Notes: generated from the letters alone by a model not told the origin. A DNA stretch of 64,000 bases from Akkermansiaceae bacterium (GCA_025457665.1 JALOTY010000012.1:1-64000), one strand, 5' to 3'. Shown: positions 26,562 through 38,042, counted from the stretch's first letter. Numbers and translations are program-made.

Positions 26562-27575
26562 ATGTATTCCGCTGATCCCGATCGCTACACCGGCCGCATG
26601 CCCTACCGCCGCTGCGGCAAGTCCGGACTCGCCCTGCCGGAAATCTCGCTGGGTTGCTGGCACAACTTCGGCCACGCCGATGACCAGCATGAAGCCCGCG
26701 CCATCCTGCGCCGGGCCTTCGACCGCGGGGTCACGCACTTCGACCTCGCCAACAACTACGGTCCGCCTCCGGGAAGCGCGGAGGAAAACGTCGGCCGCAT
26801 CCTGGCGGAAGACTTCGCCGCGCACCGCGACGAACTCGTCATTTCCACCAAGGCCGGACATCTGATGTGGGATGGCCCCTACGGCGAATGGGGATCGCGC
26901 AAACACCTGCTTTCCTCCCTGGATCAATCGCTGCGGCGGCTGCGGCTCGACTACGTGGACATCTTTTACTCCCACCGCCCCGACCCGAATACCCCGCTGG
27001 AGGAAACCATGTCGGCCCTCGCCACCGCGGTCCAACAAGGCAAGGCGCTCTATGTCGGCCTGTCGAAATACCCGCTGAAACGCCTCAAGGCAGCCGTGAA
27101 GATTCTCAAGGACATGGGCGTGCGCTGCCTGATCTATCAGCCCCCCTACTCCATCCTCAACCGCTGGCCGGAGGCCAATGGCGTGCATGGCTGGTTGGCG
27201 GAAAAGGGCATCGGCTCCATCGTTTTCAGCCCTCTTGCCCAAGGCATGCTTACCGGGAAATACCTCCATGGCATTCCCGAGGGTTCGCGGGCCGCCCGTC
27301 CCGAAGGTTTCCTGCGCGGCGAACAGGTGGAACAAGCCCACCAGCAGCTCCGCGCGCTTGCCGCCATTGCGGATGAACATGGTCTCCCGCTGCAACACCT
27401 CGCCATCCGTTGGGTGCTCCAACAGACCGCCGTCACCTCCGCGCTGATCGGTGCCCGCACCGTCGCCCAGCTCGACGATTCGCTCAATGCGATCCACGCC
27501 CCGCTGCTCGATGAGGAAACCCTCCGACGCATCGATGAAATCTCGCCCATCGACCCCGGACGTCCCCCGGAATAG
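26562..27575 (+). CDS. Aldo/keto reductase (YghZ/Gpr-like)
   Basis: MPYRRCGKSGLALPEISLGCWHNFG..., THFDLANNYGPPPGSAEENVGRIL, GLSKYPLKRL, PLAQGMLTGKYL. Confidence 0.9.
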   Translation: MYSADPDRYTGRMPYRRCGKSGLALPEISLGCWHNFGHADDQHEARAILRRAFDRGVTHFDLANNYGPPPGSAEENVGRILAEDFAAHRDELVISTKAGHLMWDGPYGEWGSRKHLLSSLDQSLRRLRLDYVDIFYSHRPDPNTPLEETMSALATAVQQGKALYVGLSKYPLKRLKAAVKILKDMGVRCLIYQPPYSILNRWPEANGVHGWLAEKGIGSIVFSPLAQGMLTGKYLHGIPEGSRAARPEGFLRGEQVEQAHQQLRALAAIADEHGLPLQHLAIRWVLQQTAVTSALIGARTVAQLDDSLNAIHAPLLDEETLRRIDEISPIDPGRPPE

Positions 27576-27990
27576 CGACATCACCCGACCCGCTGATCTC
27601 CCCACCGGCTACGACGCTTGCCGATTCAAAACCGCGTGCCCGCTGCCGCCGGGAGACTTCTCCATCGTCACCGCATGGAATCCGATGGATCGTTGCTGGT
27701 CGGTGAAAATGAACCGCGCCGCCGACCTGCGCCTGAAGCGTTGGCTCGAACGCCGCTCTCTGCCTCGGCTGCGGGTGACCTGCTGCGGCGAGGATGGCGG
27801 TCACTCCGAAGAAGGCTGGATGATTCCCACCGATTTCGTTAGCAGCCATCGCCTCGCCCGCCACTTCCGCCAGCGGGCTTTCTGGTGGATTCAAAATGGC
27901 AGGCTCCATCTTGTTCATTGCCGGTCGGGATCCTGCATTCCGATTGCCGATTTCCCCAAGCGGCTTTCCCCCGAAACAGAAGCCGATTGA
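27535..27990 (+). CDS. DUF3293-like protein
   Basis: DFSIVTAWNPMDRCWSVKMNRAADLRLKRWL; start approximate, overlaps upstream gene. Confidence 0.6.
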   Translation: MKSRPSTPDVPRNSDITRPADLPTGYDACRFKTACPLPPGDFSIVTAWNPMDRCWSVKMNRAADLRLKRWLERRSLPRLRVTCCGEDGGHSEEGWMIPTDFVSSHRLARHFRQRAFWWIQNGRLHLVHCRSGSCIPIADFPKRLSPETEAD

Positions 27991-28047
27991 ATCCCGATTT
28001 CCACGGATCTTCATCATCCCTTCACCGACACCACCCTGCATCGCCTC

Positions 28048-28746
28048 ATGAAAGTCCTGCTTGTCGAAGACGAACCCGCCATCGCCGACACCCTTGTCTA
28101 TGCCTTGCGGACGGAGTGCTTCGAGGTCACGCACGTTCTAACAGGCGGCGAAGCTCTCGATGCCCATGCCGCCGATGCCCATGACTTCGTCATCCTCGAC
28201 ATCGGTCTACCCGATCTGACCGGCCTCGAAGTGTGCAAAAGACTGCGGGAAAGCTCGGCGGTGCCCATTCTTTTCCTCACCGCGCGGGATGGGGAGATTG
28301 ATCGGATTCTGGGCCTTGAACTCGGCGGCGATGACTACGTCACCAAACCCTTTTCTCCGCGCGAAATCGTCGCCCGCGTCCGCGCCATCCTCCGCCGTTC
28401 TTCGAGCCCTGCGGAGAAACCCGGCATCGCTGCCGAGCCCGGCAACGGGGAAAGCTCCGCGCCCCTCACGCACGACGAGGCCACCATGCGGGTGCTGCTT
28501 CATGGCCAGGCTCTGGATCTCACCGCTCACGAATACAAGCTCCTGCTGGTCTTCCTGCGTCGGCCGCACCGGGTTTTCACCCGCGATCAATTGCTCGATC
28601 TCGCCTGGCAGGATCCGGGGGCGGTGACGGACCGCACCATCGATGCCCACATCAAAACCATCCGCGCCAAACTGCGCGAGAAATCCCCTGGCTGCGAAAA
28701 CCTCATCGAAACCCGCCGCGGCCTCGGATACGCCTACGCCCCTTGA
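28048..28746 (+). CDS. OmpR-family response regulator (CreB-like)
   Basis: MKVLLVEDEPAIADTL, VILDIGLPDLTGLEVCKRLR, GGDDYVTKPFSPREIVARVRAILRR, winged helix C-term. Confidence 0.88.
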   Translation: MKVLLVEDEPAIADTLVYALRTECFEVTHVLTGGEALDAHAADAHDFVILDIGLPDLTGLEVCKRLRESSAVPILFLTARDGEIDRILGLELGGDDYVTKPFSPREIVARVRAILRRSSSPAEKPGIAAEPGNGESSAPLTHDEATMRVLLHGQALDLTAHEYKLLLVFLRRPHRVFTRDQLLDLAWQDPGAVTDRTIDAHIKTIRAKLREKSPGCENLIETRRGLGYAYAP

Positions 28747-28758
28747 TGGAAACAAAAA

Positions 28759-28790
28759 CGCCCGCCTCCGTTGGAATCCGGAAGCGGGCG
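28759..28790. terminator. Bidirectional terminator between convergent genes
   Basis: CGCCCGCCTCCG TTGGAAT CCGGAAGCGGGCG; upstream A-run on + strand gives T-run on minus strand. Confidence 0.6.
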
Positions 28791-28812
28791 CTTGAAATCG
28801 AAAGACCGGGGA

Positions 28813-30021
<1,209 letters not shown>

Positions 30022-30037
30022 TCAATGTCAGGGTGGG

Positions 30038-31060
30038 TCAGGAAATCGGAAGCTTTCCGAGCCTCTCGTCCCTCCCCTTCCCCCAAAGCAGGCAGATCCA
30101 GAAAACGCAGGAGGACAGCAGGATCCCCGCAAGTCCCACATGGAGCACTTGGGAAAGCGGGTGGATGTGGACCCGCGCCATGATGAGACCCAGGACCATT
30201 TGCACGAGCACGATGCCCAGGGTGACATTTGCCGCCCATCCCGCCCGACCGCCGGAATGCTTGCGGGTCATCCACCAGGCCACGCAGGCAGAAAGCAGGA
30301 TGAGCCAGGAGAAACTCCGGTGAATCACATAGACCCAGGTCTGCTCCAGCTCGCCAATCCATTCCTCACGCGGCGCGCCACCATGGAATTTCGCCATCTC
30401 ATCCGTCAGCTCACGGATCTGCGTGCCCATGATGCCCTCGATCACCACGAGTACGAAGAGGCCGATCACCCACCAGCGCGTCGCCGTCCTCTCGGTGCCC
30501 CGAAGAGGAAGCTGCAGCGGATCCTCCCGCCCCCGCCAGACGGTGAAGGATTGCAGCGTGATCAAGAGCATCGCCAAGGCCATGTGAGTGGTGAGCACCC
30601 CGGGCTTGAGCCCGCTGTAAACCACCATGGCCCCCATGATGGCATTCACCAGGACCAGGAGGAGGCCGATGAAGGAAGTGATCAGCACGATCCTCTGACT
30701 GCGAGGCCTGCCGAAGGAGGCGATGAAGGTCGCGAGGGCGAAAAAGCCCACAGGAAGGGCACAGAGCCGATTGACGAACTCCGTCCACACATGCCGGGGA
30801 TTGAAGGACTCGAGGATGTGCTCCGGGGTCACCGTGGAAGGATCACGACCCAAACGTTCGGCTTTCTTTTGAAACTTTTCGAAATCGATTTTCGAGAGGT
30901 CCACCTGCTCCACCTTCCACGGCGGGATCAGGCAACCCCAGCATTTCGGCCAATCGGGACAACCGAGACCGGCACCCGTGACACGAACCACCGCGCCCAC
31001 AAAGATCAGGAAAAGAACGGAAACAAGAGCGGCGGCGGCGAGTTTCTGGAAGCGATTCAT
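30038..31060 (-). CDS. ctaA: Heme A synthase, COX15/CtaA family
   Basis: VGAVVRVTGAGLGCPDWPKCWG, EFVNRLCALPVG, multiple TM helices, VIHRSFSWLILL. Confidence 0.88.
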   Translation of the reverse strand: MNRFQKLAAAALVSVLFLIFVGAVVRVTGAGLGCPDWPKCWGCLIPPWKVEQVDLSKIDFEKFQKKAERLGRDPSTVTPEHILESFNPRHVWTEFVNRLCALPVGFFALATFIASFGRPRSQRIVLITSFIGLLLVLVNAIMGAMVVYSGLKPGVLTTHMALAMLLITLQSFTVWRGREDPLQLPLRGTERTATRWWVIGLFVLVVIEGIMGTQIRELTDEMAKFHGGAPREEWIGELEQTWVYVIHRSFSWLILLSACVAWWMTRKHSGGRAGWAANVTLGIVLVQMVLGLIMARVHIHPLSQVLHVGLAGILLSSCVFWICLLWGKGRDERLGKLPIS

Positions 31061-31226
31061 CGGCTGCGGCGCAAACATGCCCCCTCTCCGCATCCGGGCC
31101 AGTGGAAAAACATCGCATGAAGACGATGTCATCGATGGCACCCCTCAAGTTCCCATGATCTGACAAGCCCGAAAATGTATCTACAATCCATGCTACTTTT
31201 GATTGCCTTAATTCCTTTAGATCCGT

Positions 31227-31625
31227 TTGATACACCGCGTGCATCGCTTTCACAGCAAGCGGACTCTTTGGCGTCTGCGTATTACTTCGCTCCTTATCCT
31301 TCTTTTTCCGTGGTTGGTGGTCGGTCTTTTCGGAGTCCTTGGATACGGTCTCTACAATGGACAGCGTGAATGGGTGATCGGCTCACTGGGTTTCATTGCG
31401 GGCATTGCGGTTTTCGCGATCTTGATCGGCCTGCTTTCCCTCTCCATCCGCTGTCCCCTATGTCACGCCCACGTTTTCCGGCGTTCCGGTTGCAGCGTGA
31501 GCACGAAGGCACGCCGGACCTTTGGCAGTCTGCGCCTGCATGTCGCTCACGGCGCGCTCATCCGGGGACACTACCGTTGCCCCTATTGCGGCGAACCTTG
31601 CGATACCTCCAGCACCCGGCGCTGA
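31227..31625 (+). CDS. Hypothetical membrane protein with C-terminal CxxC zinc-ribbon pairs
   Basis: Two TM segments followed by CPLCHAHVF...CPYCGEPC. Confidence 0.5.
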   Translation: MIHRVHRFHSKRTLWRLRITSLLILLFPWLVVGLFGVLGYGLYNGQREWVIGSLGFIAGIAVFAILIGLLSLSIRCPLCHAHVFRRSGCSVSTKARRTFGSLRLHVAHGALIRGHYRCPYCGEPCDTSSTRR

Positions 31626-31700
31626 GAAACTCCTGCGGGCATTGCTTCTTTCGTCCAATTCCGCATTGCCAGCGGACGAGGATCGCGGAGAGTTCCGCCC

Positions 31701-32309
31701 ATGGCTTCCCTGGAACTCCCCGAGGTTTGCGGTGCGATGCTGCTCCCGGACTGCGTCGTCTTTCCGCATGGCGGGTTGCCACTGCGGATCTTTGAGCCTC
31801 GCTACCGGGAGATGCTCAGCGAGGCGCTTGAAAGCCATTGCTTCTTTGCGATCGCCCGACTCCTCGGTGAAGAAACCCCCGATCCCGCCGATTGCACGCC
31901 TGCCATGGGAACCATCGGCCTGATCCGTGCCAGCCGGGAGATGGATGATGGCACGTCCACCCTGCTTCTTCATGGGGTCATCCGCGTGAGATTCATGACA
32001 TGGCTGCAGGACCGCAGCTATCCGCGGGTGCGGATTGTGCCCGTGCCTTCGGTCTTTGAGCCAGCATCGCAGGCAAGTGCCGCCGTGGAATCGCTGCGGG
32101 AAGCGGCCGAACTCGCACTGGAGGAATTTCCGAACGAGATCCGCGATGCCTTCCGCGCCATGAGTGCCACGATCGATGACCCGGTGATCCTGTGTGACGT
32201 CCTGAGCCACCAATTCATCCAGGACCCCGAGGAGAGGCAGACTCTTTTGGAAATCGAATCCGTGCCCGCCCGCGTCGCTTGGATTTGCCGACGGCTGAAT
32301 CAAGGATAA
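31701..32309 (+). CDS. LON peptidase substrate-binding-domain protein
   Basis: ELPEVCGAMLLPDCVVFPHGGLPLRIFEPRYREML, typical Lon N-terminal domain. Confidence 0.8.
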   Translation: MASLELPEVCGAMLLPDCVVFPHGGLPLRIFEPRYREMLSEALESHCFFAIARLLGEETPDPADCTPAMGTIGLIRASREMDDGTSTLLLHGVIRVRFMTWLQDRSYPRVRIVPVPSVFEPASQASAAVESLREAAELALEEFPNEIRDAFRAMSATIDDPVILCDVLSHQFIQDPEERQTLLEIESVPARVAWICRRLNQG

Positions 32310-32415
32310 CGCGGCGGGCGACCTGTCGTTTTTTGTCCAAATCACCAAGCATCCACCCATCCCCGATCTTTGCGCTTGCCGGACGGTGGGTAGATCCCGG
32401 ATTTTGCAGGGAGTT

Positions 32416-33276
32416 ATGAGTGAATCCGCCGCTTGGTTTGTGATGCAGGGGGACCAATCGCTTGGGCCCTACACCGGGGAACAACTGGTGGAATTTGCCC
32501 AAGCGGGAAACGTGACGCGTGAGATGCTGGTCTGGACCGAAGGCATGGCCGAGTGGCAGCCAGCGGCGAACATTCCGGGGCTTTTCCCCGAAGTGGCAGT
32601 GCAGGCGGCGCGCCCTGTGATGGTGACCACGGCGGCACCGTCAGGGTCATGGACCCCGGGAGCCGGGCTGCGAATTCAGGGCGGTGCCCCCCAGACGCAG
32701 CCCTCGATCCACGCCGGCCCGGAATACCCACCCATTTCCGTCCCCGGTGCCAGCTTTGGTCTGTGGCTTGGGATGATCATCGCGGCTGTAGTCCTCGTCA
32801 TCCTCGGTCCCGTGCTCGCGGCGAATCTCGGACAAAGGGAGCAAACCCAGGCGATGGCTGCTGTTCTCTTTCTGGCCATGATGGGAGCCGCCGGCATCCT
32901 CGCGGTGATTTCCTCCATCTTGGGGATGATGTACCTTCACCGCGCCTGGACCTGCATCCAGCCCGGCAAAATGGCCCGTTGCACTCCGGGCAAGGCCGTC
33001 GGTTTCCTCTTTATTCCCTTCTTCAATCTCTACTGGATCTTCGTCGCCTGGAAAGGCCTCGCCGAGGACTGGAATCGCACGGTGTCCAGCCATGATGACC
33101 TCAAGGCAGCACCAAGATTTTCCGAAGGTCTCTTTCTCGCGTTGTGCATCCTGACTTTCTTCGGACTCTCGATCTTTGCTTTCTTTCCCGTCATGTCGCA
33201 GCTCTGCCGCGGGATCAATTTCTTCGCCTTCCGCCGGACGAAGACCCATGGCGGCGTCGGGTTTTCCCTGCGGTGA
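32416..33276 (+). CDS. GYF_2-domain membrane protein
   Basis: AAWFVMQGDQSLGPYTGEQLVEFAQAGNVTREMLVWTEGMAEWQPAANIPGLF followed by TM region. Confidence 0.75.
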   Translation: MSESAAWFVMQGDQSLGPYTGEQLVEFAQAGNVTREMLVWTEGMAEWQPAANIPGLFPEVAVQAARPVMVTTAAPSGSWTPGAGLRIQGGAPQTQPSIHAGPEYPPISVPGASFGLWLGMIIAAVVLVILGPVLAANLGQREQTQAMAAVLFLAMMGAAGILAVISSILGMMYLHRAWTCIQPGKMARCTPGKAVGFLFIPFFNLYWIFVAWKGLAEDWNRTVSSHDDLKAAPRFSEGLFLALCILTFFGLSIFAFFPVMSQLCRGINFFAFRRTKTHGGVGFSLR

Positions 33277-33298
33277 TCCGCCCAGGGAGCAACAAAAA

Positions 33299-33335
33299 AG
33301 GGACCCCACGAGATGGGGCCCCTCTTCGAAAATGT
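33299..33335 (-). terminator. Intrinsic terminator downstream of bactofilin
   Basis: AAAAAAGGGACCCCACGAGATGGGGCCCC; minus strand hairpin followed by TTTTTT. Confidence 0.6.
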
Positions 33336-33366
33336 CCTCCGGGACCAGCGCCCGTGGAAATCCGGA

Positions 33367-33687
33367 TCAACCGCCGATTTCCGTGCGACCGGAAAGCGAA
33401 GCGCCCTCTTCCATCGAGAGGTTCTTCGTCTTGATGTCGCCTTCAAGGCGGCTCTTGGCCTTCAGCTCGCAACGCTCGGAGGTGATCTTGCCTTCGACGC
33501 GACCGAAGACTTTCACCTCACCGGCCGTGATGTCACCCTTCACCTGGGCGTTTTCCCCAATGGTCACGCGGCCTTTGTCGGAGGTGATTTCACCTTCGAC
33601 CTTCCCATCGATGATCATGTCATTGGAGAAGCGGATGGAACCGATGATTTCGATTCCGCTGGAGAGAACGTTCGTTGCACTGGCCAT
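33367..33687 (-). CDS. Bactofilin (polymer-forming cytoskeletal protein)
   Basis: IEIIGSIRFSNDMIIDGKVEGEITSDKGRVTIGENAQVKGDITAGEVKVFGRVEGKI. Confidence 0.9.
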   Translation of the reverse strand: MASATNVLSSGIEIIGSIRFSNDMIIDGKVEGEITSDKGRVTIGENAQVKGDITAGEVKVFGRVEGKITSERCELKAKSRLEGDIKTKNLSMEEGASLSGRTEIGG

Positions 33688-33822
33688 GGCGGAGGAAAAA
33701 CAGCAGAGCGCGGGGCCCTTGGCAATCGGGTTTTCGCAAGCCCGCCCGAGCCGGAAGGATTTTCCGTGCGATCCGACCGGAATTGACGTTAGAAACGAGC
33801 CGCAAACCACGTTTCCTCCATC

Positions 33823-34464
33823 ATGCCACGCGTCACCATTACCGTCCCGGAACGGAACTCCCAACCCTATCGATTCAATCTGGAGAGGAAGTCCGTCTCC
33901 CTCGGCCGGGGAAGTGAAAATGACATCGTCATCGATTGCTCCTCGGTCTCCGTCCACCACGCGGTGATGGAGCGGATCGAAGGCGGCTATCAACTCCGCG
34001 ACCTCGGCTCCACCAATGGCACCAAGTCCGGCGGGCAAACCAAGGAAATCATTCCCCTGACCGATGGGGCGCGGGCAAAACTGGGCGACGTGTCCTTCGA
34101 TTTCTCCCTGACGGCCGATGAGCAGCTCGCCTTGAGCAAGGAAGCGCCGGGGAAAGAATCGCCAGTGATCAAGGAAGACGCCGTGGAGACCCCGCCTGCT
34201 CCCCGCCGCGTGCCGCACCGCCCGGCGGTGGCCCCCGTGGCCCAGCCGGATCCTGCGGGAGCCTTTTTCATGACTCTGGTCTTCCTGGTCCTCGCCGTGG
34301 GTGCCTTTTACATCGGCATGAGCCTTCGCTACAGCAAAAGCCACCCCGGTTCATCGCTGAGCAATGTCCTCTTCAGCGGGGAAACGGCCGCAGAACCCGA
34401 GACCACCCCTGCCGCGGAAAACGAAGCAGCCGGAGCGGAAACTCCCGCCCCGGCTGGCAATTGA
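33823..34464 (+). CDS. FHA-domain protein with TM segment
   Basis: RKSVSLGRGSENDIVIDCSSVSVHHAVMERIEGGYQLRDLGSTNGTKSGG; TM FFMTLVFLVLAVGAFYIGM. Confidence 0.9.
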   Translation: MPRVTITVPERNSQPYRFNLERKSVSLGRGSENDIVIDCSSVSVHHAVMERIEGGYQLRDLGSTNGTKSGGQTKEIIPLTDGARAKLGDVSFDFSLTADEQLALSKEAPGKESPVIKEDAVETPPAPRRVPHRPAVAPVAQPDPAGAFFMTLVFLVLAVGAFYIGMSLRYSKSHPGSSLSNVLFSGETAAEPETTPAAENEAAGAETPAPAGN

Positions 34465-34492
34465 ATCGATCAAGTGATGCGCGGGATCGCCT

Positions 34493-35875
34493 TTAGCGAT
34501 TCCGCCCACGTCCCATCCCGCGCCCCGGTCCTCCCGGGCCGCCGCCTTCGCCGCTCAGGATCCGTTGCTTGGCCTCATCGCTGATGGCGGTGCTCGATTC
34601 CACATAGGCACGCGCGGCGGCTTCATCTTCCTGCATCCAGCGCCATGCGGTCATGCCGATGGTGCGGCTGCGGTCGCGCTCGTCGGAAATGGATTCGGCC
34701 AGAGTGATCGCTTGGTCGGGAGCCATGTCGCGGTTCATCCAGAGGTAGGTCTGGGTCGCAGAATCACGGCCTTCGCCCACGGGCTGCTGTTGGATGAAGG
34801 CAAGGGCACCGGCACTGTCCTGATTGACCCAGTTGCCCATGACCGACCGCATGGCATCGCCCATGTCGCCCGTGGATTGATTGACAAGCCAGGCAGCAGC
34901 TTCTGCCGGATTCGATTCGGCCCATTCCCCGGCAATGTCGCGAATCGCCCGGTCACGCCCTTCGCCTTCCGCCAAAGATGCCACCTTCGAAGCGGCCGCT
35001 TGCGGGTCGTTTCGCGCCAGCACTCCCAGTGCTTCGGAAAGTGCTCTCTCCCTGGCTTCGCCGCTCAGGGTGTTGATCCAGCTTTCCGCCGCCGCGAAAT
35101 CTTTCGCCGCCCACTGCTCGGCAATCTGTCCGTAAGCGCGGGTCTGGTCATCCCCTTCCAAAGTGGCCGCCATCGTGACTGCCTTCGCCGGATCCGTAAC
35201 TGCGATCTCACCGACCACGGAAACCAGTGCCTGGCTCTTGTCACGACCCTCCAAGGTATTGGCCCAAGCCAAGGCCGCGGCAGGGTCCAGCTTCGCCCAT
35301 TCGCGGGCGATGAGAGCAGCGGCATTATCGCCCCCTCCCGGCCCGCGTCCCCCGCCCATCATCGCGAACTCCTCGGGATTCTCGGAGAAATACTTCGCAG
35401 CATTCACCGGATCCACGCTCGCCCAGCTCCGCAGGATGGTCGGTTTCGCAAACATGCCACCAAAGCCCATGGTGTTCGAATAAGCCAGCGCCCCTTGGGG
35501 GTCCACTTCCGCCCATCGGCTGAAAAGAAGAATGGATGCCATGATCCGGTCACCCATCGGCAGGCTTTCGAGTCCCTCCGCCGCCGCCATCAGCTCCTCC
35601 GGGCTCATGTTCGCGTAAAGATCGATCAGCGACTGCATGCGCGCCATTTGCCCGGGCTCCTGGAGTGCTTCCTCGACACTGCGCACGCGGGTGCGCTCAT
35701 CCGCATCGCGAGACGAAGTTTCTGCGGCACTCCGGCGGAGCTTGGCATCAGAAGACGAGATAGCGGATTCATCGGTCGCTTCCGCAGAGGAACCGCCCTT
35801 ACCGACAAGAAACCCACCGGCACCACCCAGCAGGAGGGCGGCGATACCGATTGTGATGGAGGAATTCATGGCCAT
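34493..35875 (-). CDS. Signal-anchored helical-repeat protein, paralog of 18141-19415
   Basis: Repeats FSRWAEVDPQGALAYSNTM, LRSWASVDPVNAAKYFSEN, AREWAKLDPAAALAWANTL, AEQWAAKDFAAAESWINTL, AGEWAESNPAEAAAWLVNQ. Confidence 0.75.
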   Translation of the reverse strand: MAMNSSITIGIAALLLGGAGGFLVGKGGSSAEATDESAISSSDAKLRRSAAETSSRDADERTRVRSVEEALQEPGQMARMQSLIDLYANMSPEELMAAAEGLESLPMGDRIMASILLFSRWAEVDPQGALAYSNTMGFGGMFAKPTILRSWASVDPVNAAKYFSENPEEFAMMGGGRGPGGGDNAAALIAREWAKLDPAAALAWANTLEGRDKSQALVSVVGEIAVTDPAKAVTMAATLEGDDQTRAYGQIAEQWAAKDFAAAESWINTLSGEARERALSEALGVLARNDPQAAASKVASLAEGEGRDRAIRDIAGEWAESNPAEAAAWLVNQSTGDMGDAMRSVMGNWVNQDSAGALAFIQQQPVGEGRDSATQTYLWMNRDMAPDQAITLAESISDERDRSRTIGMTAWRWMQEDEAAARAYVESSTAISDEAKQRILSGEGGGPGGPGRGMGRGRNR

Positions 35876-36002
35876 GAGAGCGAAAACCCGGTGCCCCACC
35901 CAAAGTTGCGTAGGCCTCGCAAACTTTTGCGTCATGCACCGATGGCAAAGCTGCCCATATCCCCCTTTGACCTTCGCCCGGGCCTCCGCTAATGCCCCCT
36001 CC

Positions 36003-37421
36003 GTGATCCCCAACGTCCTCGCCGAACGCTACGCCTCGTCCGCCCTGCAATCGATCTGGTCCGCCGAAGGCCGAATCGTCCTGGAACGGGAATTTTGGAT
36101 CGCCGTCATGAAAGCCCAGCGCGACCTCGGCCTGGACATCCCGGAGGAAGCGATCGCCGCCTACGAAAAAGCCAAAGATCAGGTGGACGCAGCATCGATC
36201 ATGCGTCGGGAAAGAATCACCCGCCACGACGTCAAAGCCCGGATCGAGGAATTCAATGACCTCGCCGGTCACGAGCAGGTCCACAAAGGCATGACCTCAC
36301 GCGACCTCACGGAAAACGTCGAGCAACTCCAGGTTTTCCGCTCGCTGATGCTCATCCGTGACAAGTCGGTATCCGCCCTCGCCCGCCTCGCGGCTCTCTC
36401 AGGTCGATGGGCAGACCAGGTCATCACAGCACGCACCCACAATGTCGCCGCGCAACCGACCACCCTCGGCAAACGCATCGCCATGTTCGGCGAAGAGCTG
36501 CTCTCCGCCCATCACGCCCTGCACGACATCATCCAGCGCTATCCCGTCCGTGGGCTCAAGGGCGCCGTGGGCACCCAGATGGACCAGCTATCCTTGTTCG
36601 ATGGCGACAGCGCCAAAGTCGCCGAACTCGAAAACCGTGTCGTCGCCCACCTCGGCATCCCGGCCGTTTGGACCAATGTCGGCCAGGTTTACCCCCGGTC
36701 CTTGGATTTCCGGGTCGTCGCCGCGCTTCACGACTTGGCCAGCGGTCCTTCGTCCTTCTGCCGGACCCTGCGCCTCATGGCGGGTCATGAAACCGCCTCG
36801 GAGGGATTTGCTCCAGGCCAGACCGGCTCCAGTGCCATGCCCCACAAGATGAATTCGCGCTCCTGCGAGCGGGTCAATGGTTTCCAAGTGATCCTCAAGG
36901 GCCACCTCGCCATGGCCGCCGGCCTCGCCGGTGACCAGTGGAATGAAGGCGATGTCTCCTGTTCGGTCGTGCGCCGCGTGATGCTGCCCGATGCCTTTTT
37001 CGCTATCGACGGCCTTTTCGAAACCTTCCTCACCGTGCTCGACCAGATGGATGCCTACCCCGCCGTGATCGATCGTGAAAACGATCACTACCTCCCCTTC
37101 CTCATGACCACCACCATCATGATGGAAGCAGTGAAAGCGGGCGTCGGTCGGGAAAGCGCCCACAAGGCGATCAAGGAACACGCCGTGGCCACGGTGAACG
37201 ACCTCCGGGAAGGCCGGGTGAACCGCAACAATCTCGTCGAACGCCTCGCCACAGACGACCGCATTCCGCTCGATCAAGCGGAGCTTCAGTCGATCGTTGA
37301 TAGCGGCAGGAGAAATGCCGGAGCCGCCGCCGCGCAAATCAAGGCATTCCGTGGAGCAGTCGCCACCTTGTGCCAAGAGCACCCGGAAGCCGCCGCCTAC
37401 CAGCCCGGGGCCATTCTCTGA
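36003..37421 (+). CDS. purB: Adenylosuccinate lyase
   Basis: GTG start; HEQVHKGMTSRDLTEN, AQPTTLGKRI, GQTGSSAMPHKMNSRSCERV signature. Confidence 0.94.
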   Translation: MIPNVLAERYASSALQSIWSAEGRIVLEREFWIAVMKAQRDLGLDIPEEAIAAYEKAKDQVDAASIMRRERITRHDVKARIEEFNDLAGHEQVHKGMTSRDLTENVEQLQVFRSLMLIRDKSVSALARLAALSGRWADQVITARTHNVAAQPTTLGKRIAMFGEELLSAHHALHDIIQRYPVRGLKGAVGTQMDQLSLFDGDSAKVAELENRVVAHLGIPAVWTNVGQVYPRSLDFRVVAALHDLASGPSSFCRTLRLMAGHETASEGFAPGQTGSSAMPHKMNSRSCERVNGFQVILKGHLAMAAGLAGDQWNEGDVSCSVVRRVMLPDAFFAIDGLFETFLTVLDQMDAYPAVIDRENDHYLPFLMTTTIMMEAVKAGVGRESAHKAIKEHAVATVNDLREGRVNRNNLVERLATDDRIPLDQAELQSIVDSGRRNAGAAAAQIKAFRGAVATLCQEHPEAAAYQPGAIL

Positions 37422-37440
37422 TCCCCGGGCCGCTCCAGGC

Positions 37441-38007
37441 TCAGACCTTCATCACTTCGGCTTCCTTGGCGACGGTCACCTCGTCGATCTGCTTCACGTA
37501 TTTGTCGGTGAGCTTCTGGACTTCGGTCTCATGGTCCTTCTGACCGTCTTCGGTGAGGAAGTTGTCGGCCTTCATTTTTTTCGCCGCGTCCATGCCTTCT
37601 TTGCGCACCGCGCGGATGCGGACCTTGGCCTCCTCGCCGAGCTGCTTGACCAGCTTGACCATTTCCCGCCGACGCTCTTCGGAAAGCTCCGGGATAGGCA
37701 CACGGATGGACCGGTCTCCCGCCGCAGGATTCAGGCCCAACTTCGATTCACGGATCGCACGTTCGATCTCGGGTGTGGTCGATGGATCAAAAGGAGAAAC
37801 CGTCAGCATCCGCGGCTCCGGTGTGGAAATCACCGCCAGTTGCTTGAGCTTCATCTGGCTCCCGTAGCTGCGGACAAACACATCCAGATTCTCGATCAGC
37901 GCCGGCGATGCCTTGCCGGTGCGGACCGTGGCAAATTCGTGAGTGAGGTGTTCCAGCACCTTGTGCATCGACTCCTCCGTTTCCAACAATGATTCTTCAG
38001 GGTCCAT
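37441..38007 (-). CDS. frr: Ribosome recycling factor
   Basis: HLTHEFATVRTGKASPALIENLDV...RSIRVPIPELSEERRREMVKLVKQLGEEAKVRIRAVRKEGMDAAKK. Confidence 0.96.
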   Translation of the reverse strand: MDPEESLLETEESMHKVLEHLTHEFATVRTGKASPALIENLDVFVRSYGSQMKLKQLAVISTPEPRMLTVSPFDPSTTPEIERAIRESKLGLNPAAGDRSIRVPIPELSEERRREMVKLVKQLGEEAKVRIRAVRKEGMDAAKKMKADNFLTEDGQKDHETEVQKLTDKYVKQIDEVTVAKEAEVMKV

Positions 38008-38042
38008 GGGTGGTCGTTCGGGGTTCGGAAAAAGGGTGGAAA

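Noticed and set aside
34565-35992. 475-aa + strand ORF antisense to the second helical-repeat protein
   Set aside because: The minus strand carries clear tandem repeats; the + ORF has no recognisable motif.
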